Shown: positions 9,459 to 18,145, counted from the first letter of the stretch. The stretch is DNA of 64,000 bases from Bacteroidales bacterium (GCA_021740905.1 JAIOYV010000007.1:1-64000), one strand, 5' to 3'. Notes: a model not told the origin generated them from the sequence alone. Numbers and translations are program-made.

Positions 9459-10820
9459 ATGGAATCCTATCCCGCTATTCTTTCATTGCTGATTTTTTGT
9501 GGCGGAGGTGTGTCTTTTTTGTACGCTGGGATAGTTTCTATTGTTGAAAAAGAAAGGCGGGCAACCCTACTGTTTTTTGCTTTTTCATTTCTTTTTCTTC
9601 TGATAAGTTGTTTGATCTTTCTATTTTCTGGTTCTTTCTCCGGGCCATTGGGTTATTTGATAGGGGTCGTTTTTACCTTGATTCTAATTCTGGTTGGATT
9701 TCCTATTTCAGGATTAAAAAACATCCAAAGAATATACCCGGAAAAGCGTTTCGACGAACGTGACATACAATTTGCCAGGCATCGCTTAAAGCCGGACACA
9801 CCAAATTTCAATGCCTATTATAACGACAACCCCGCAAACAAAAAGATTGATGATCATCAACGAAATATGCCTGGTCTTTTAAGCCCCAAAGCCAAGAAAT
9901 ACCACATCGCCTCTTTCAATGCTGCAGAGGCTAATTTTGAAACGGTAAGACTTTTGAGACCTCATGCGGTTGGCAGTGTCGACGAAGATAGAAAAGAACT
10001 CAATCCAGCTCAAATAAGCAAGTTCCTGAAAACCTGGTTGAAAAAACAGGGAGCGCACAGTGTGGGCGTATGCGAACTAAAAGACTACCATATCTATAAG
10101 CGGTCGGGAAAAACTTTCGACTATGGAAAAAAGATCGACCTAAACCACAAGTATGTAATTGTCTTTACGGTTGAAATGGACAAGGAAATGATCGACCTTG
10201 CACCCGGAGGCCCAACGATGATGGAGTCGTCGCATATATACCTTACTTCAGGGGTTATGGCTGTAAATGTAGCTGCCTTTATCCGCAATTTGGGACACTC
10301 AGCCCGTGCACACATCGATGGGAATTATGAAATAATTTGCCCTCTTGCGGCCCGCGATGCCGGTTTGGGCGAAATAGGGCGCATGGGAATTTTAATGACC
10401 CCCAAACTTGGCCCCAGGGTAAGGATTGCTGCCATTTCAACCAATCTTCCTTTAATAATATCGAAAGATATTCAATCGACAGAAATGGTTGATTTTTGCC
10501 GATTGTGTAAGAAATGTGCAAAAAACTGCCCCTCCCAGGCCATCCCCTTTGGCGACAGGGATGAAGAATCGGGTAGCTTACGGTGGAAAATAAACAGTGA
10601 TGCCTGCTTTTCGTTTTGGTGTAACACCGGAACCGACTGCGCACAATGTATAAAAGTTTGCCCATACTCACACCCTAATAGTGCTTTGCACAACCTGATC
10701 CGATGGGGAATTAAAAACAACCCTTTGTTTCGCCGTCTAGCCATTCATCTCGATGATCTCTTTTATGGTAGCAAAGCAACTGCCCGGCCAATGCCAGAAT
10801 GGATGGAGGTGGGGGGATAG
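9459..10820 (+). CDS. Membrane-anchored reductive-dehalogenase-like Fe-S protein
   Basis: The 453-residue protein has three N-terminal membrane helices (about 5-27, 35-56, 60-83) and then a cobalamin-dependent RdhA-like domain. The family motif around LGEIGRMGILMTPKLGPRVR is present. Two ferredoxin-type clusters follow: CRLCKKCAKNCP (CX2CX2CX3CP), then a cysteine in DACFSFWC leading to CAQCIKVCP. RdhA enzymes reductively remove halogens, or related leaving groups, from organic molecules using B12 and two 4Fe-4S clusters. There is no TAT signal. The three helices resemble the separate RdhB anchor of classical systems, so this may be a natural anchor-catalytic fusion. It is preceded by a NemR-like operator, which suggests induction by an electrophile or quinone. 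The true substrate is unknown, and relatives such as QueG share the Fe-S layout. Confidence 0.8.
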   Translation: MESYPAILSLLIFCGGGVSFLYAGIVSIVEKERRATLLFFAFSFLFLLISCLIFLFSGSFSGPLGYLIGVVFTLILILVGFPISGLKNIQRIYPEKRFDERDIQFARHRLKPDTPNFNAYYNDNPANKKIDDHQRNMPGLLSPKAKKYHIASFNAAEANFETVRLLRPHAVGSVDEDRKELNPAQISKFLKTWLKKQGAHSVGVCELKDYHIYKRSGKTFDYGKKIDLNHKYVIVFTVEMDKEMIDLAPGGPTMMESSHIYLTSGVMAVNVAAFIRNLGHSARAHIDGNYEIICPLAARDAGLGEIGRMGILMTPKLGPRVRIAAISTNLPLIISKDIQSTEMVDFCRLCKKCAKNCPSQAIPFGDRDEESGSLRWKINSDACFSFWCNTGTDCAQCIKVCPYSHPNSALHNLIRWGIKNNPLFRRLAIHLDDLFYGSKATARPMPEWMEVGG

Positions 10821-10853
10821 TTGGCAGTCGCTAGTCTTCAGTCAGAAGACAAT

Positions 10854-10925
10854 GTAGAGACGCAATTTATTGCGTCTAATTGAGAAACATTTATCAGTTT
10901 AAGACGCAATAAATTGCGTCTCTAC
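10854..10925. repeat. Nested inverted repeat, two exact 24-nt copies
   Basis: The 24 bases at 10854-10877 (GTAGAGACGCAATTTATTGC...) are the exact reverse complement of 10902-10925, with a 24-nt spacer between them. Each copy also has a palindromic core, AGACGCAAT against ATTGCGTCT. The whole could form one long hairpin or two small ones. The last 24-mer is followed by an A-rich run. It may act as a bidirectional terminator for the reductase gene or be a dispersed REP/MITE-like element. Confidence 0.75.
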
Positions 10926-11031
10926 AAAAAAAAACGAAACCTTATCATTCTCCGCTTCAGCATAAACAACTCGAAGCCTGAAACCCGAAACATTTCTGTC
11001 TTTTATCATTTATTATTCTGAAAATTCCTCT

Positions 11032-11039
11032 TAGATTTG
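11032..11039 (+). promoter_or_regulatory. Probable serC promoter -7 box
   Basis: TAGATTTG matches the Bacteroidota TAnnTTTG -7 consensus and lies 45 bases before the serC start. A clear TTG at -33 is not present, so this rests on the -7 match and position alone. Confidence 0.45.
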
Positions 11040-11084
11040 TAGGGAAAATAAAAGCTGATGATCTAATAGAATAACTAAATATTT

Positions 11085-12161
11085 ATGACTATGAGAAAAC
11101 ATATTTTTAATGCCGGACCTTGTGTATTATCCGACCCTGCCCGCGAAAACACCGCCAAAGCAGTTCTCGATCTCGACGGGATTGGGCAATCGATAATGGA
11201 AGTTTCCCACAGAGGAAAAGAGTTTATCGCAATTTTTGATGAAACCGTTGCGCTGTTCAAAGAGGTACTTGACATCCCCGAAGGCTACTCGGTATTGTTC
11301 CTGGGTGGTGGGGCAAGCCTCCAGTTTGCCATGATCCCTTATAATTTCCTCCACACAAAAGCTTTTTATCTCGATACAGGAACCTGGTCGACCAAAGCCT
11401 ACAAAGAGGCCCAACTTTACGGTGAAGCCATCATTGTAAGCTCGAAAGACAAAAATTACAGTTATATCCCAAAAGGCTATAAAGTGCCTGATGATATCGA
11501 CTATTTCCATATTACGACCAACAATACCATCAAAGGAACCGAAATCCATGTTGACTACGACTGTAAAGTACCTTTGATTGCCGATATGTCGTCCGATATT
11601 TTGAGCCGCCCGGTGGATGTGGCGAAATATGATATGATTTATGGTGGTGCTCAGAAAAACCTCGGCCCGGCCGGTGTTACTTTTGTGATCATCAAGAACT
11701 CCCTTCTCGACAAAGTGGTTGACAGGATTATCCCAACCATGCTGAAGTATTCAACCCATGTGGAAAACGAGTCAATGTTCAATACACCTCCTGTATTGCC
11801 TATATTTGTTGTCCGTGAAACACTGAAATGGGTGAAGAGCCTCGGTGGTGTAACTGAAATGTATAAGTTGAACAAGGCCAAAGCCGAACTGCTTTACAAG
11901 GCCATCGATGATAGCAATATGTTTGTGGGCACTGTCGAAAAAGAAGACCGTTCGCTAATGAACATCTGCTTTGTGATGAAAGAAAAATATGCTGAACTCG
12001 AAGGTGAATTTATAAAATTTGCTTCTTCCAAAAATTGTGTAGGCATCAAGGGGCACCGTTCAGTTGGCGGATTCAGGGCAAGTACCTATAATGCAACCAG
12101 TATTGAAGATGTGCAAGCCTTGGTGGATGCAATGAAGGAGTTTGAAGCCAACAATGCATAG
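11085..12161 (+). CDS. serC: Phosphoserine aminotransferase
   Basis: The 358-residue protein is full length for SerC. This PLP enzyme converts 3-phosphohydroxypyruvate and glutamate to phosphoserine and 2-oxoglutarate in serine biosynthesis, and also serves pyridoxal phosphate synthesis. The N-terminus [12 protein letters not shown] is the family signature. [12 protein letters not shown] contributes to cofactor binding. The PLP-binding lysine is K191 in [11 protein letters not shown]. The C-terminal [15 protein letters not shown] is also typical. The first ATG (MTMRKH) and a second ATG two codons on (MRKH, 11091) are both possible starts. The gene lies 182 bases before serA on the same strand, so the two consecutive steps of the serine pathway are probably co-transcribed. 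Confidence 0.95.
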   Translation: MTMRKHIFNAGPCVLSDPARENTAKAVLDLDGIGQSIMEVSHRGKEFIAIFDETVALFKEVLDIPEGYSVLFLGGGASLQFAMIPYNFLHTKAFYLDTGTWSTKAYKEAQLYGEAIIVSSKDKNYSYIPKGYKVPDDIDYFHITTNNTIKGTEIHVDYDCKVPLIADMSSDILSRPVDVAKYDMIYGGAQKNLGPAGVTFVIIKNSLLDKVVDRIIPTMLKYSTHVENESMFNTPPVLPIFVVRETLKWVKSLGGVTEMYKLNKAKAELLYKAIDDSNMFVGTVEKEDRSLMNICFVMKEKYAELEGEFIKFASSKNCVGIKGHRSVGGFRASTYNATSIEDVQALVDAMKEFEANNA

Positions 12162-12202
12162 ATAAAAGCTATAATAAATCACAAAAAGCAAATCACAAAA
12201 AA

Positions 12203-12271
12203 CAAATAAATTCCAAATTCAAAATTTCTAACTGTTTGAATTTTGGTGCTTATGAAATTGGAATTTATTTG
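12203..12271. repeat. Inverted repeat between serC and serA
   Basis: CAAATAAATTCCAAATTC (12203-12220) pairs with 12254-12271 with one mismatch, and an inner CAAAATT/AATTTTG extends the stem. It is an AT-rich hairpin inside the serC-serA gap. It lacks a clear T-run, so it may be a dispersed repeat or a processing or attenuation site and not a terminator. Confidence 0.55.
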
Positions 12272-12343
12272 CGATTTGGATCTTGAAACTTGGGATTTTG
12301 TCTAACAGAATAAACGCAAGTATTGAACTTAAAAGAAAATATT

Positions 12344-13264
12344 ATGACTAAAGTATTAGTTGCTACCGATAAACCTTTTGCCCCTGCCGCAGTCGACGGG
12401 ATTCGAAAGGTTGTTGAGGGTGCCGGGTTCGAGTTGGCCCTCCTCGAAAAATATACCAGCGTGGAAGATTTGAAAAAGGCGGTGGCTGATGCCGATGCTA
12501 TGATCATCCGCAGTGACAAAGCTACCCGTGAGGTTATCGAAAGTGGGAAAAAACTGAAAATTATTGTCCGTGCCGGGGCAGGTTACGATAACATAGACCT
12601 GGAAGCCGCCTCAGAAAAAGGGGTTGTGGCCATGAACACACCCGGTCAAAACTCCAATGCAGTGGCCGAACTCGCTCTTGGGATGATGGTTTTGATGGCC
12701 CGCAACAATTACAATGGCTCATCAGGCACCGAACTTAAGGGAAAAACCCTGGGTATCCATGCGTATGGGAACGTGGGCAAATTGGTGGCCGAAATCGCAA
12801 AAGGATTTGGCATGGAAATTTATGCTTTCGACCCCTTTGTCGCAAAAGCTGATATCGAAAAGGACGGCGTAAAAGTTGTGGATTCGGTGGAAGAACTGTA
12901 CAAAACCTGCCAGTATATTTCGCTGCATATCCCAGCCAACGCAAAAACAAAAGGTTCGATCGACCACAGTTTGTTGATGTCGATGCCCCAGGGTGCTTGC
13001 CTGGTGAACACAGCCCGCAAAGAAGTTATTGACGAGGCTGGCTTAATGAAAGTTTTTGCCGATCGTCCCGACTTCCAGTATATTTCAGACATTGCTCCCG
13101 ATTGCGCCGCTGACATAGCAACCAAATATGCCGGCCGCTTTTTCTTCACACCCAAGAAAATGGGCGCCCAAACCGAAGAGGCCAACATCAACGCCGGGAT
13201 TGCAGGGGCAAACCAGATAGTGAACTTCCTTAAAAATGGTGATACTACATTTAAGGTGAACTAG
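12344..13264 (+). CDS. serA: 3-phosphoglycerate dehydrogenase, Lys-type (IIIK), no ACT domain
   Basis: The protein is a D-2-hydroxyacid dehydrogenase of 306 residues. It oxidises 3-phosphoglycerate to phosphohydroxypyruvate, the first step of serine synthesis, upstream of SerC. RAGAGYDNIDL is the substrate-domain signature. GIHAYGNVGKLVAEIA is the Rossmann NAD loop, and NTARKEVIDE carries the active-site arginine. The usual catalytic histidine of TPHxGA is lysine here (K271, in TPKKMGAQ), and the usual glutamate of DVFxxEP is absent. From memory this matches the type IIIK enzymes of Bacteroides and Entamoeba. There is no C-terminal ACT domain, so no serine feedback site is visible. The ATG at 12344 is chosen over an upstream TTG at 12323 because MTKVLVATDKP starts the fold. 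Confidence 0.93.
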   Translation: MTKVLVATDKPFAPAAVDGIRKVVEGAGFELALLEKYTSVEDLKKAVADADAMIIRSDKATREVIESGKKLKIIVRAGAGYDNIDLEAASEKGVVAMNTPGQNSNAVAELALGMMVLMARNNYNGSSGTELKGKTLGIHAYGNVGKLVAEIAKGFGMEIYAFDPFVAKADIEKDGVKVVDSVEELYKTCQYISLHIPANAKTKGSIDHSLLMSMPQGACLVNTARKEVIDEAGLMKVFADRPDFQYISDIAPDCAADIATKYAGRFFFTPKKMGAQTEEANINAGIAGANQIVNFLKNGDTTFKVN

Positions 13265-13274
13265 GAGAAATGGT

Positions 13275-13560
13275 TATTATCTAATGATTAATGCGAATCA
13301 AGGGTTGAAAGCATTAACTATTATTTTATGTAAAGCCCTGAAAGGGTTTAATTTGAATAACCGTGTGCGAAGCCCACGGTAGAAGTGCATAGCACAATCC
13401 AGCCCCGAAGTGGGCTGAACATAAATAATTCAGTTCAACCACTTCGTGGCTGGAGTCTTATGGCATCCGGTTCCGTGGGCTATCGCCCACGGTTATTGAG
13501 ATTTAATCACTTCGTGACAATTGAATTTCAACTCTTGATTCGCATGATTATTGATAAATA
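13275..13560. repeat. Long imperfect palindrome, MITE/REP-like
   Basis: The left end GCGAATCAAGGGTTGAAA (13293-13310) is the reverse complement of 13526-13543 with one mismatch. The match continues inward in blocks: AATAACCGTG...AGCCCACGG, CCAGCC(C/A)CGAAGTGG and GTTCA. It also continues weakly outward through AT-rich DNA. The whole stretch can fold as one long hairpin with side stems. It has no coding capacity and fills the serA 3' gap. This is the structure of a miniature palindromic mobile element or a REP cluster. Confidence 0.7.
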
Positions 13561-13594
13561 GTCTGCCCTCAATTTTTTGTTGAAAATAGAATTG

Positions 13595-13623
13595 AAAGCC
13601 ACAAAATAATCTGTGGCTTTTTT
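13595..13623 (+). terminator. Rho-independent terminator after serC-serA
   Basis: AAAGCCACA (13595-13603) and TGTGGCTTT (13612-13620) form a 9-bp stem with an 8-nt loop, followed by a T-run. It ends the serC-serA unit and overlaps an upstream GTG that would otherwise extend the next gene, which supports a later start for that gene. Confidence 0.8.
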
Positions 13624-13702
13624 AATTTGTTGGCTTTATTTGAATTTTTCATATTTTGCATCACCAAATCGAAAAAAAATGAAACTAAAATATTGCCACC
13701 AA

Positions 13703-15475
13703 ATGAGAATTCAAAATCGCTGGTTGTATATTGTATTGCTGAATTTAATTGCCAATATTGTTTTTGGTCAGCATGTTTTCAATGGTGAAATTATTGATGA
13801 AGAAACCGGAGAAAAACTTCCGTTTGCAGCCCTTTCGAAAGTGGGTGCAAATATCGGTACGGTAAGTAATGCCGATGGATTTTTTTCTTTTAAAAGCCCG
13901 GAATGTTTGGTTGACATTGAAGTCACTTATCTTGGTTATCAAAATAAAACCATCCGTTTTAATTGTCAGAATGATCATTCACCAATTCAAATCCGGCTTC
14001 GTCCTTCCTCCATTGTGATTGGGGATGTGAGTGTCTTCTACAACGATTACATTGCTGAATTGATCATGAAAGCAAGAAAGGTCAATAATCGGTTTCAGCG
14101 GAAATCAAAAACCGGTAAATCCTTTTTTCGATTTTATTCTTTTGTCGAGGGCCAGCCAATTGAATTTTACGAGGGCTTTTACAACATCCAAACCTCAGTG
14201 AATGGTATTCACGATATCCAATTTAAGTCTGGCTCGCACCGGTTCGCCAGTCTGCCGGGAAATCAAAATGCCTATTTTGCAACCACATTTTTGTCACCCA
14301 TACTAAAACTCATTAGCCTGTTCGGACGGGAAAACCAGGGCTTTAATTTTCCAGATATGCCTTTTCATTTCACTTCGGCACGTAAACTAAAACAAACATT
14401 CTCGTTTAGCTTTGTGCCCCCTAACCTGAATGGCAACGGAATTTCTATTATTGGATTTGAATCGAAAAAAGATGCAAACTTTTATGGTCAGTTGGTTCTC
14501 GACAGTAGTTTGCAGGTAATGAAAGTTAGTTGCACAAAAGTTTTTTTGCCTGACGAAAGGAAGCCCATCATACCCAAATCGAATGGCAGGCTGGTCGATT
14601 CATTAAAAATGACCTACGAATTATTTTTCGACCAGGTGGATGGGACTATTGTATTAAGCCACTCCCATATCGATTACTCCTACAAATTTGAAACAGCTAA
14701 TCGAGATACACTGGCCATTACAACCAGCGTTTTGAATTCGAATTTCGATTATGACAATAACTTTAACCTACCCGACTATCCCCAACAATACCAGGATAAA
14801 TTGCAGGATATTATGCTTTGCGAATTGTCGCCATTTTTTGAGGATATCTATGCTCACGAAAATATAATTGAGCGAACAAAAAAGGAAACCATCCTTGACA
14901 GGCACTTCGAACGAGTTTCATCAGCTTCAGGAAAGTTGTGGTTTTCGATGCTTGAGTATGAACCCTGGCAACCGGGTTTTTCAATCAATATCGAAAAGCT
15001 AAAGAAAACCCCTGTTGTGCAAATTCGAGTATATATGTCACCAGGTGTAGATGGGCCTATAATGAGTAAATATGCCATCGAGCTATTTCCTTTCTCCGAT
15101 TATATCTGTTACGATAACAAACCCCGGTTTACCTCCAATGTGATAGTAGATTACGAACAATCGTATTGTTCTCTTCCCACTTCGGATAGTTTACTCAACC
15201 GGCATTTGAATAATTTTGTGGACATGGCAAAAGTGTATTCGCTAAAATCGGAAATTGAACTTACCGAAGCATACCCAGATTATTGCCCCGAACCAGAAGA
15301 TGTGAGAGCAATAGAAAAAAAACATTATTCTGCCTATCTTCTCGAATGGAAATATTACTTGGGCCATACCTATAATTTTGGGAATAATCGAACAGCGGAC
15401 CTTCATTTCTTGGAGGATAAAAATTACCCCGAAATGGTGGATAAGCTAATGGAGCTTGAAAGGGTAAGCCATTAA
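13703..15475 (+). CDS. Secreted protein with carboxypeptidase-regulatory-like domain
   Basis: From the ATG at 13703 the protein has 590 residues. It begins with a signal peptide (MRIQNRWLYIVLLNLIANIV, then FGQ). Residues about 25-105 form a CarboxypepD_reg-like beta-sandwich (GEIIDEETGEKLPFA, NADGFFSF, YLGYQNKTI). This is the type found at the N-terminus of many Bacteroidota outer-membrane proteins. The remaining 480 residues are rich in aromatic and charged residues and match no family I recognise. It is not a SusC/TonB receptor, since no plug or TonB box is seen. An ATG at 13679 is an alternative start. The GTG at 13613 is rejected because it lies in a terminator. It stands alone in its orientation. 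Confidence 0.7.
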   Translation: MRIQNRWLYIVLLNLIANIVFGQHVFNGEIIDEETGEKLPFAALSKVGANIGTVSNADGFFSFKSPECLVDIEVTYLGYQNKTIRFNCQNDHSPIQIRLRPSSIVIGDVSVFYNDYIAELIMKARKVNNRFQRKSKTGKSFFRFYSFVEGQPIEFYEGFYNIQTSVNGIHDIQFKSGSHRFASLPGNQNAYFATTFLSPILKLISLFGRENQGFNFPDMPFHFTSARKLKQTFSFSFVPPNLNGNGISIIGFESKKDANFYGQLVLDSSLQVMKVSCTKVFLPDERKPIIPKSNGRLVDSLKMTYELFFDQVDGTIVLSHSHIDYSYKFETANRDTLAITTSVLNSNFDYDNNFNLPDYPQQYQDKLQDIMLCELSPFFEDIYAHENIIERTKKETILDRHFERVSSASGKLWFSMLEYEPWQPGFSINIEKLKKTPVVQIRVYMSPGVDGPIMSKYAIELFPFSDYICYDNKPRFTSNVIVDYEQSYCSLPTSDSLLNRHLNNFVDMAKVYSLKSEIELTEAYPDYCPEPEDVRAIEKKHYSAYLLEWKYYLGHTYNFGNNRTADLHFLEDKNYPEMVDKLMELERVSH

Positions 15476-15507
15476 TATTTATAAACCCGAAATCTTTTTA
15501 TTGGGAT

Positions 15508-16083
15508 TTACATCTCAACAAGTTTTTCCAACCCTGTAATAAAATGATTGAAACTTTTTGATTTGTTATTTTGAATATCCATGTATTTGGGAATCTCCCT
15601 TGAGGCAAATGATTTTGTGAAATTCTTTGTCATCAGTTCCAATTCATGCGATCCAGAAACATTATCAGGATTTCTGAATTTGGCCTTGTTTTCATACTTG
15701 CTGGCTTTTATTTCAGGATAAACCTTTTCGATAGACTGGAAATCTCCAAGATACCAGTTTTCCAATTCTCTGCAGGCAATTCTAATCAAATATGGAATCG
15801 TTATATTTGACTGGCATATTACATCAAACTCATTCTTTAATCGCAAACAATCGTTTGAATCCTGATCGTGAATAATTAAGACTTTGACAGGATAACCAGA
15901 TCTTTGGTAAGCTCTCAATTTTCGTGGGATTGATTTTTTCAGATGGTTTTTGCCTTCGTGCGGATGGATGAAACAATTTACATCAAGTTGATAATCTTCC
16001 GGTAAAATGACAGGGAGGATTACCCGCAAGAAATTTTCCATCGAAGGTTCCTCTGCTAAAATCTCTATAAAATTAGGGTTCAT
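15508..16083 (-). CDS. DUF4276 family TOPRIM-like protein
   Basis: The 191-residue protein has the DUF4276 pattern. An acidic EEPSMENFL segment at the N-terminus, a DQDSNDC motif (DxD) near residues 73-79, CRELENWYLGD near 108, and FRNPDNVSGSHEL then NKSKSFNHFI near the C-terminus are visible. The early glutamate plus DxD is the catalytic layout of TOPRIM folds. It starts 2 bases after the stop of the ATPase gene, so the two are certainly co-transcribed and probably act together. ATPase and TOPRIM-like pairs such as OLD/Gabija, PARIS and RloA/RloB are phage-defence modules, with the TOPRIM partner as nuclease or effector. That role is an inference here. Confidence 0.8.
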   Translation of the reverse strand: MNPNFIEILAEEPSMENFLRVILPVILPEDYQLDVNCFIHPHEGKNHLKKSIPRKLRAYQRSGYPVKVLIIHDQDSNDCLRLKNEFDVICQSNITIPYLIRIACRELENWYLGDFQSIEKVYPEIKASKYENKAKFRNPDNVSGSHELELMTKNFTKSFASREIPKYMDIQNNKSKSFNHFITGLEKLVEM

Positions 16084-16085
16084 GC

Positions 16086-17270
16086 TTACTTAGGATTGCT
16101 TCCTTTGAAATAGTTTTCTTTCCATAGATAGCCCAGTTTGTCGCCTTCCTGGAATAAATTTACAATAGATGGATGATCCGAAGCCCTTTCAATTTTGGTA
16201 TATCCTTTCTCTTTTACCAACCAAAAAACCTCATCAGGGTTCGCGCCATTCAATAAATCGGGCGAGTGAGAAGAAACAAATACCTGCCCCCCTTTCCGGG
16301 CATTGAGCTTGAACTCATCCAACAATTCGTTCAACAAACTTGGGTAAAGTTGATTCTCAGGTTCCTCGACACATAAAAGAGGATGGGGATGAGGATCATT
16401 TAATAGCAACAAGTAAGCAAACATTTTAATGGTTCCATCCGATACATAGTTGGCAATAAAAGGATCTTTAAACGATCCATCCTGAAATCTCAAAACTATT
16501 CTTCCATCCACTGTTGATTCGGCTTTCACATCACTGATGCCTGGTACTCTCGCTTTCATCTTATCCAGGACTTGATCGAAAATTTGTGGGTGGTTCTCAT
16601 AAATGTATTGTGCTACCAAGGGCAGATTTTCACCAGTTGGCGACAGATGTTCAGCATAACCAGCTTCTCTGCTGGGACGAGCGGCGGCAATATGAAAATC
16701 GGAAACATGCCAGTTCTCGATGAAATTTCTATATGCATTTGCTGCTTTAAACCTCTCAAACTGTCCAAGACCTTTGATAGCCAAAATGTCGGGCGAACCC
16801 AGGACCTGCTCCTCTCTCTCTAATTCCTCATCTGGCTTGTCAAAATCCTCTTCATTTGTAATGGCATAACCAGTCCCTCTTGAAAAATCCAAAAAATGAA
16901 AGGGTGAACCATAAGCACCTCTTTTGTATCTGAGGATTTCTCTTTCGATATAGGGTTTGCCGCTTTCTTCACCAATTTCCAAACGATAAGTAACCAATCT
17001 GTTTTTCTTTGCAATTACCAAGCGAAATTGTAACTCGATTACAATCAATCCACTTTGTCCCCGGCTAATTACTTCCTTAAAACCCCCTCGCTTTAATAAT
17101 GCCTGCCGTATATTGTTATTTAAAGAATCGCTTAAAAAACCAAGTGCGTCGAAAAGAGTGCTTTTACCTGACCCATTTGCACCCACAAAAATGGCTAATT
17201 CAGGTAGATTGCTTATTTCCAAATCCTGAAAAGCCTTATAGTTTTTCAGCTTAATGCTTTCAATCTTCAT
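16086..17270 (-). CDS. AAA/ABC-type ATPase of the OLD/SMC-like AAA_15/21 group
   Basis: The 394-residue protein begins MKIESIKLKNYKAFQDLEI, typical of RecF/SMC-like ATPases. Walker A is GANGSGKST (about 32-40), followed by the Q-loop region. A signature-like YVSDGTIKMFAYLL near 280 precedes Walker B LLCVEEPENQLYP near 300 and a switch histidine in VFVSSHSPDLL near 335. It lacks the long coiled coil of true SMC proteins. The downstream DUF4276 gene is 2 bases away, so it likely powers or gates that partner in an anti-phage type system. A housekeeping DNA repair role is less likely given the linkage. The gene begins at the ATG at 17270. Confidence 0.85.
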   Translation of the reverse strand: MKIESIKLKNYKAFQDLEISNLPELAIFVGANGSGKSTLFDALGFLSDSLNNNIRQALLKRGGFKEVISRGQSGLIVIELQFRLVIAKKNRLVTYRLEIGEESGKPYIEREILRYKRGAYGSPFHFLDFSRGTGYAITNEEDFDKPDEELEREEQVLGSPDILAIKGLGQFERFKAANAYRNFIENWHVSDFHIAAARPSREAGYAEHLSPTGENLPLVAQYIYENHPQIFDQVLDKMKARVPGISDVKAESTVDGRIVLRFQDGSFKDPFIANYVSDGTIKMFAYLLLLNDPHPHPLLCVEEPENQLYPSLLNELLDEFKLNARKGGQVFVSSHSPDLLNGANPDEVFWLVKEKGYTKIERASDHPSIVNLFQEGDKLGYLWKENYFKGSNPK

Positions 17271-17524
17271 ATCCCAAAAATTAGTAATAAACCCATCTGG
17301 CTTGTACTTTCAATCAAATTGCACAGTTTCCAATTCAACGGGAAATGCAAAGATAACATATCAGTTAATTAATGTTGTTGAATATTGTAAATTAGCAAGG
17401 TCAAAATACAGTGCCTTGCTTATTGTACTGCACGGATCAAGGGGCTTTTTACTTTTTTGCCTCTGCAAAATATAAGACAGCCGTGACGGTAAACGGATTT
17501 GGGTAAATTTTCTATTTTCAAATT
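17271..17524. other. Intergenic region, nothing recognised
   Basis: This AT-rich gap of 254 bases lies between two minus-strand genes. I see no gene, strong hairpin or promoter consensus in it. Confidence 0.4.
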
Positions 17525-18145
17525 CTAATCTACCCCAAAAAGAAATTTGAATCCCAGTATCAATCCCCCTGGTTGAATTATGACAAGAGCTTGCTTTGCT
17601 GTCTCAGAAAGTATTACTCCAGTTGACTTTAATTCATAAGCATTATTTGTTACTGGTATTGCATAACCTGTGCTGAGTACAAACTTGCTTTTTCGTCCCA
17701 AGTGAAAATTATAGGAATAAACCAGATTTATAGTTCCTACACGATTTAAGTCAAGAGTGACTTTTTTATTTTGATCATTGGGTTCTACAGGTAATTCTGT
17801 TTCAAAGTCTTTCAAACCTGAAGCAGATGCATACCCAATTCCAAATGACGATTTATATGGAGTTTTTGATGGATAGAAACTAATTCCTGCTCCTAGTTTC
17901 CACCCCCATCCTCCTAATCCAGCATTCCCATATATACTGAGCCTATCTACAATCGGAATCTCCATGCAGCCACCCAGTCCATATTCGTTTAAACCCAGAC
18001 CTAAGCCTATAAATATTTGGGGTGTATGCGTTGTTTCAGTTGTCTGTGGATCTTGTTGAGCATGTATTGACCCATTTACAAATAGTAAAAATGTGATCAA
18101 CATAATAACTGTTAACAAATTGGTTAAAATTGATTTTGTCTTCAT
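17525..18145 (-). CDS. Predicted outer-membrane beta-barrel protein, hypothetical
   Basis: The 206-residue protein has a signal peptide (about 1-29, ending SIHAQ). The rest is made of alternating hydrophobic and polar strands rich in glycine and aromatics (IFIGLGLGLNEYGLGG, LSIYGNAGLGGWGW, SSFGIGYASASG), ending in FKFLFGVD. This looks like a small eight-strand outer-membrane barrel. No specific family is recognised. It has its own promoter with a near-perfect Bacteroidota consensus and stands alone between the ATPase pair and the surface-protein block. Confidence 0.6.
   Translation of the reverse strand: MKTKSILTNLLTVIMLITFLLFVNGSIHAQQDPQTTETTHTPQIFIGLGLGLNEYGLGGCMEIPIVDRLSIYGNAGLGGWGWKLGAGISFYPSKTPYKSSFGIGYASASGLKDFETELPVEPNDQNKKVTLDLNRVGTINLVYSYNFHLGRKSKFVLSTGYAIPVTNNAYELKSTGVILSETAKQALVIIQPGGLILGFKFLFGVD

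Larger units (their letters stand above)
10821..11084. other. Intergenic region upstream of serC
   Basis: It contains a short ACTGCC-type low-complexity stretch (10821-10850), the paired palindromic repeats at 10854-10925, and a likely serC promoter at 11032-11039. No gene is seen. Confidence 0.55.

Noticed and set aside
12323-12343. TTG start for serA seven codons upstream
   Set aside because: The ATG at 12344 begins directly at the conserved N-terminal strand of the enzyme, so the extension is not needed.
13613-13702. N-terminal extension of the carboxypeptidase-regulatory-like protein from a GTG
   Set aside because: The GTG lies inside a terminator stem and the extension precedes the signal peptide.
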